Source: an uncultured Clostridia bacterium (GTDB lineage Bacteria; Bacillota; Clostridia; Oscillospirales; Ruminococcaceae). From it: a DNA stretch of 5,675 nt. The stretch lies in the NCBI GenBank assembly GCA_947624425.1, contig CANQKG010000102.1:1-5675 (forward strand), read 5' to 3'. This document shows positions 4,441 to 5,675 of this stretch, in pieces. The position numbers and the translations under genes were made by a program. Each line of letters starts with the position of its first letter. Position 1 is the stretch's first letter. The notes below the pieces were generated by a model. That model was not told the DNA's origin and did not search any database. It saw only the letters and a program-made list of their open reading frames with translations.

Positions 4441-5675
4441 ATGAAACAGTATCTTGTCACGGGGATGAGCTGTGCCGCCTGCAGCGCCCGTGTGGAAAAG
4501 GCGGTATCGGAGGTGGAGGGCGTCACCTCCTGCTCGGTGAGCCTGCTGACCAATTCGATGGGGGTGGAGGGCAGCGCTTCCCCTGCCGCAATCATTGCGG
4601 CGGTGCAGGCTGCCGGTTACGGTGCGTCCGAAAAGGGCGGTGACGCTGCTCCTGCCGCCGACGACCCGCTGCGGGACAGAGAAACGCCGGTACTCAAGCG
4701 GCGGCTGATTACTTCCCTCGGCTTTTTGGCGGTTTTGATGTATCTCTCCATGGGGCATATGTGGGGCTTGCCGCTCCCTGCCGTTTTGACCGGCAATCCG
4801 GTCGCACTGGGGCTTTGCCAGCTTTTGCTGACGGCTGTCATCATGGTCATCAACCAGAAATTCTTTATCAGCGGAGCAAAAAGCCTGTGGCGCCGTGCGC
4901 CGAACATGGACGCGCTGGTTGCCCTCGGCTCCGCCGCCGCCTTTTTATACAGCACCGTTGCCCTGTTCGCCATGACCGGCGCACAGGCAAAGGGAGATCA
5001 TAGCGCGGCGATGGCCTACCTGCATGAGCTTTACTTTGAGTCCGCTGCCATGATCTTAGCGCTCATCACACTGGGCAAAATGCTGGAAGCGCGCTCCAAA
5101 GGGAAAACGACCGATGCGCTCAAAGGCTTGATGCGGCTCACCCCCAAAACAGCCGTGCTGGAAAGGAACGGGGAGGAGATCACCGTCCCGATCGAACAGG
5201 TGAAACGAGGGGACGTCTTTATCGTCCGTCCCGGGGAGCATATTCCGGTGGACGGCGTTGTGGTCGAGGGCAGCAGCGCGATAGACGAGTCCACGCTGAC
5301 CGGCGAAAGTATTCCGGTCGATAAAAATAGCGGCGATCCGGTTTCCGCCGGTACTCTCAACCAATCGGGCTATATCCGCTGTGAGGCGACCAGAGTGGGC
5401 GAGGACACCACCCTTTCCCAGATCATTCAGATGGTCAGCGACGCCGCCGCCACCAAAGCGCCGATTGCCAAAGTGGCAGACAAGGTTTCGGGTGTGTTTG
5501 TCCCCACCGTGATCGGGATCGCCGCATTGACCATGCTCGTCTGGCTGATCGCCGGACAGTCGGTCGGCTTCGCCTTGGCGCGGGGCATCTCGGTGTTAGT
5601 CATCAGTTGTCCCTGTGCGCTGGGACTTGCCACGCCGGTCGCCATCATGGTGGGAAACGGCATGGGGGCGAAACA
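4441..5675 (+). CDS. copA: Copper-exporting P1B-type ATPase, C-terminal half beyond window
   Basis: A membrane pump that expels Cu(I) from the cytosol using ATP. The first 411 residues are visible, roughly half of a usual CopA. One heavy-metal-associated domain (about 3-65) carries GMSCAAC with metal ligands C11 and C14. Membrane segments follow at about 89-107 (ending in SMGHMW), 121-137, 158-176, 200-216, 351-370 and 380-400. The actuator domain between them has PGEHIPVDG (264-272) and LTGES (286-290), the dephosphorylation loop. The ion-binding CPC is C390-P391-C392, followed by ALGLATP. The phosphorylation motif DKTGT, the ATP-binding domain and the last two helices fall beyond the right edge, so the copper subclass rests on the HMA type, the CPC and the CsoR context. 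The frame is uninterrupted. ATG at 4441 has AGGGGG 6 nt upstream. It is co-transcribed with csoR. Confidence 0.96.
   Translation, partial: MKQYLVTGMSCAACSARVEKAVSEVEGVTSCSVSLLTNSMGVEGSASPAAIIAAVQAAGYGASEKGGDAAPAADDPLRDRETPVLKRRLITSLGFLAVLMYLSMGHMWGLPLPAVLTGNPVALGLCQLLLTAVIMVINQKFFISGAKSLWRRAPNMDALVALGSAAAFLYSTVALFAMTGAQAKGDHSAAMAYLHELYFESAAMILALITLGKMLEARSKGKTTDALKGLMRLTPKTAVLERNGEEITVPIEQVKRGDVFIVRPGEHIPVDGVVVEGSSAIDESTLTGESIPVDKNSGDPVSAGTLNQSGYIRCEATRVGEDTTLSQIIQMVSDAAATKAPIAKVADKVSGVFVPTVIGIAALTMLVWLIAGQSVGFALARGISVLVISCPCALGLATPVAIMVGNGMGAK

Noticed and set aside
4617..5663. Several minus-strand frames of 78-118 codons opposite copA.
   Set aside because: CopA is continuous with HMA, TGES and CPC motifs on the plus strand; the antisense frames show no motif or ribosome binding site.

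Overview
The window looks like part of a GC-rich chromosome from the Bacillota, most likely a clostridial (Oscillospiraceae-like) anaerobe. The evidence is purine-rich GGAGG-type ribosome binding sites, TTGACA/TATAAT promoters, a Firmicutes-type lipoprotein signal, and CsoR and CopA proteins of the Gram-positive kind. This is inferred from sequence style; no taxonomic search was run.

Left half (1-3260, minus strand): a peptide/nickel-type (PepT, Opp/Dpp/Nik) ABC importer operon. In transcription order it encodes a family-5 substrate-binding lipoprotein (3260-1716), an OppD-type ATPase (1706-693) and an OppF-type ATPase. The OppF gene starts at a TTG codon at 700 and runs off the left edge. 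No permease gene lies between the binding protein and the ATPases, so the order here is A-D-F; the permeases, if present, would be beyond position 1.

Centre (3261-4139): a divergent control region (3261-3396) with a promoter in each direction and two G-tracts that could be metalloregulator operators. It is followed by a CsoR/RcnR-family sensor (3397-3720) with an eight-histidine N-terminal tail. Then comes about 420 bp without a credible gene, packed with nested inverted repeats and ending in an intrinsic terminator.

Right half (4092-5675, plus strand): a textbook copper-efflux operon. A consensus promoter has a perfect CsoR-type palindrome filling its -35/-10 spacer. It drives csoR (4140-4430) and, 10 nt later, copA (4441 to the right edge, about the first half of the pump).

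Working model: csoR-copA is a copper-induced detoxification unit. The His-rich CsoR paralogue has the Cys-His-Cys ligand pattern plus extra histidines expected of a nickel/cobalt-type sensor of the InrS/RcnR kind. It lies divergent from the ABC importer, so it may control that importer, which would then be a candidate metal or metal-chelate transporter. The link between sensor and importer is inference; the genes and the copper operator are directly visible.
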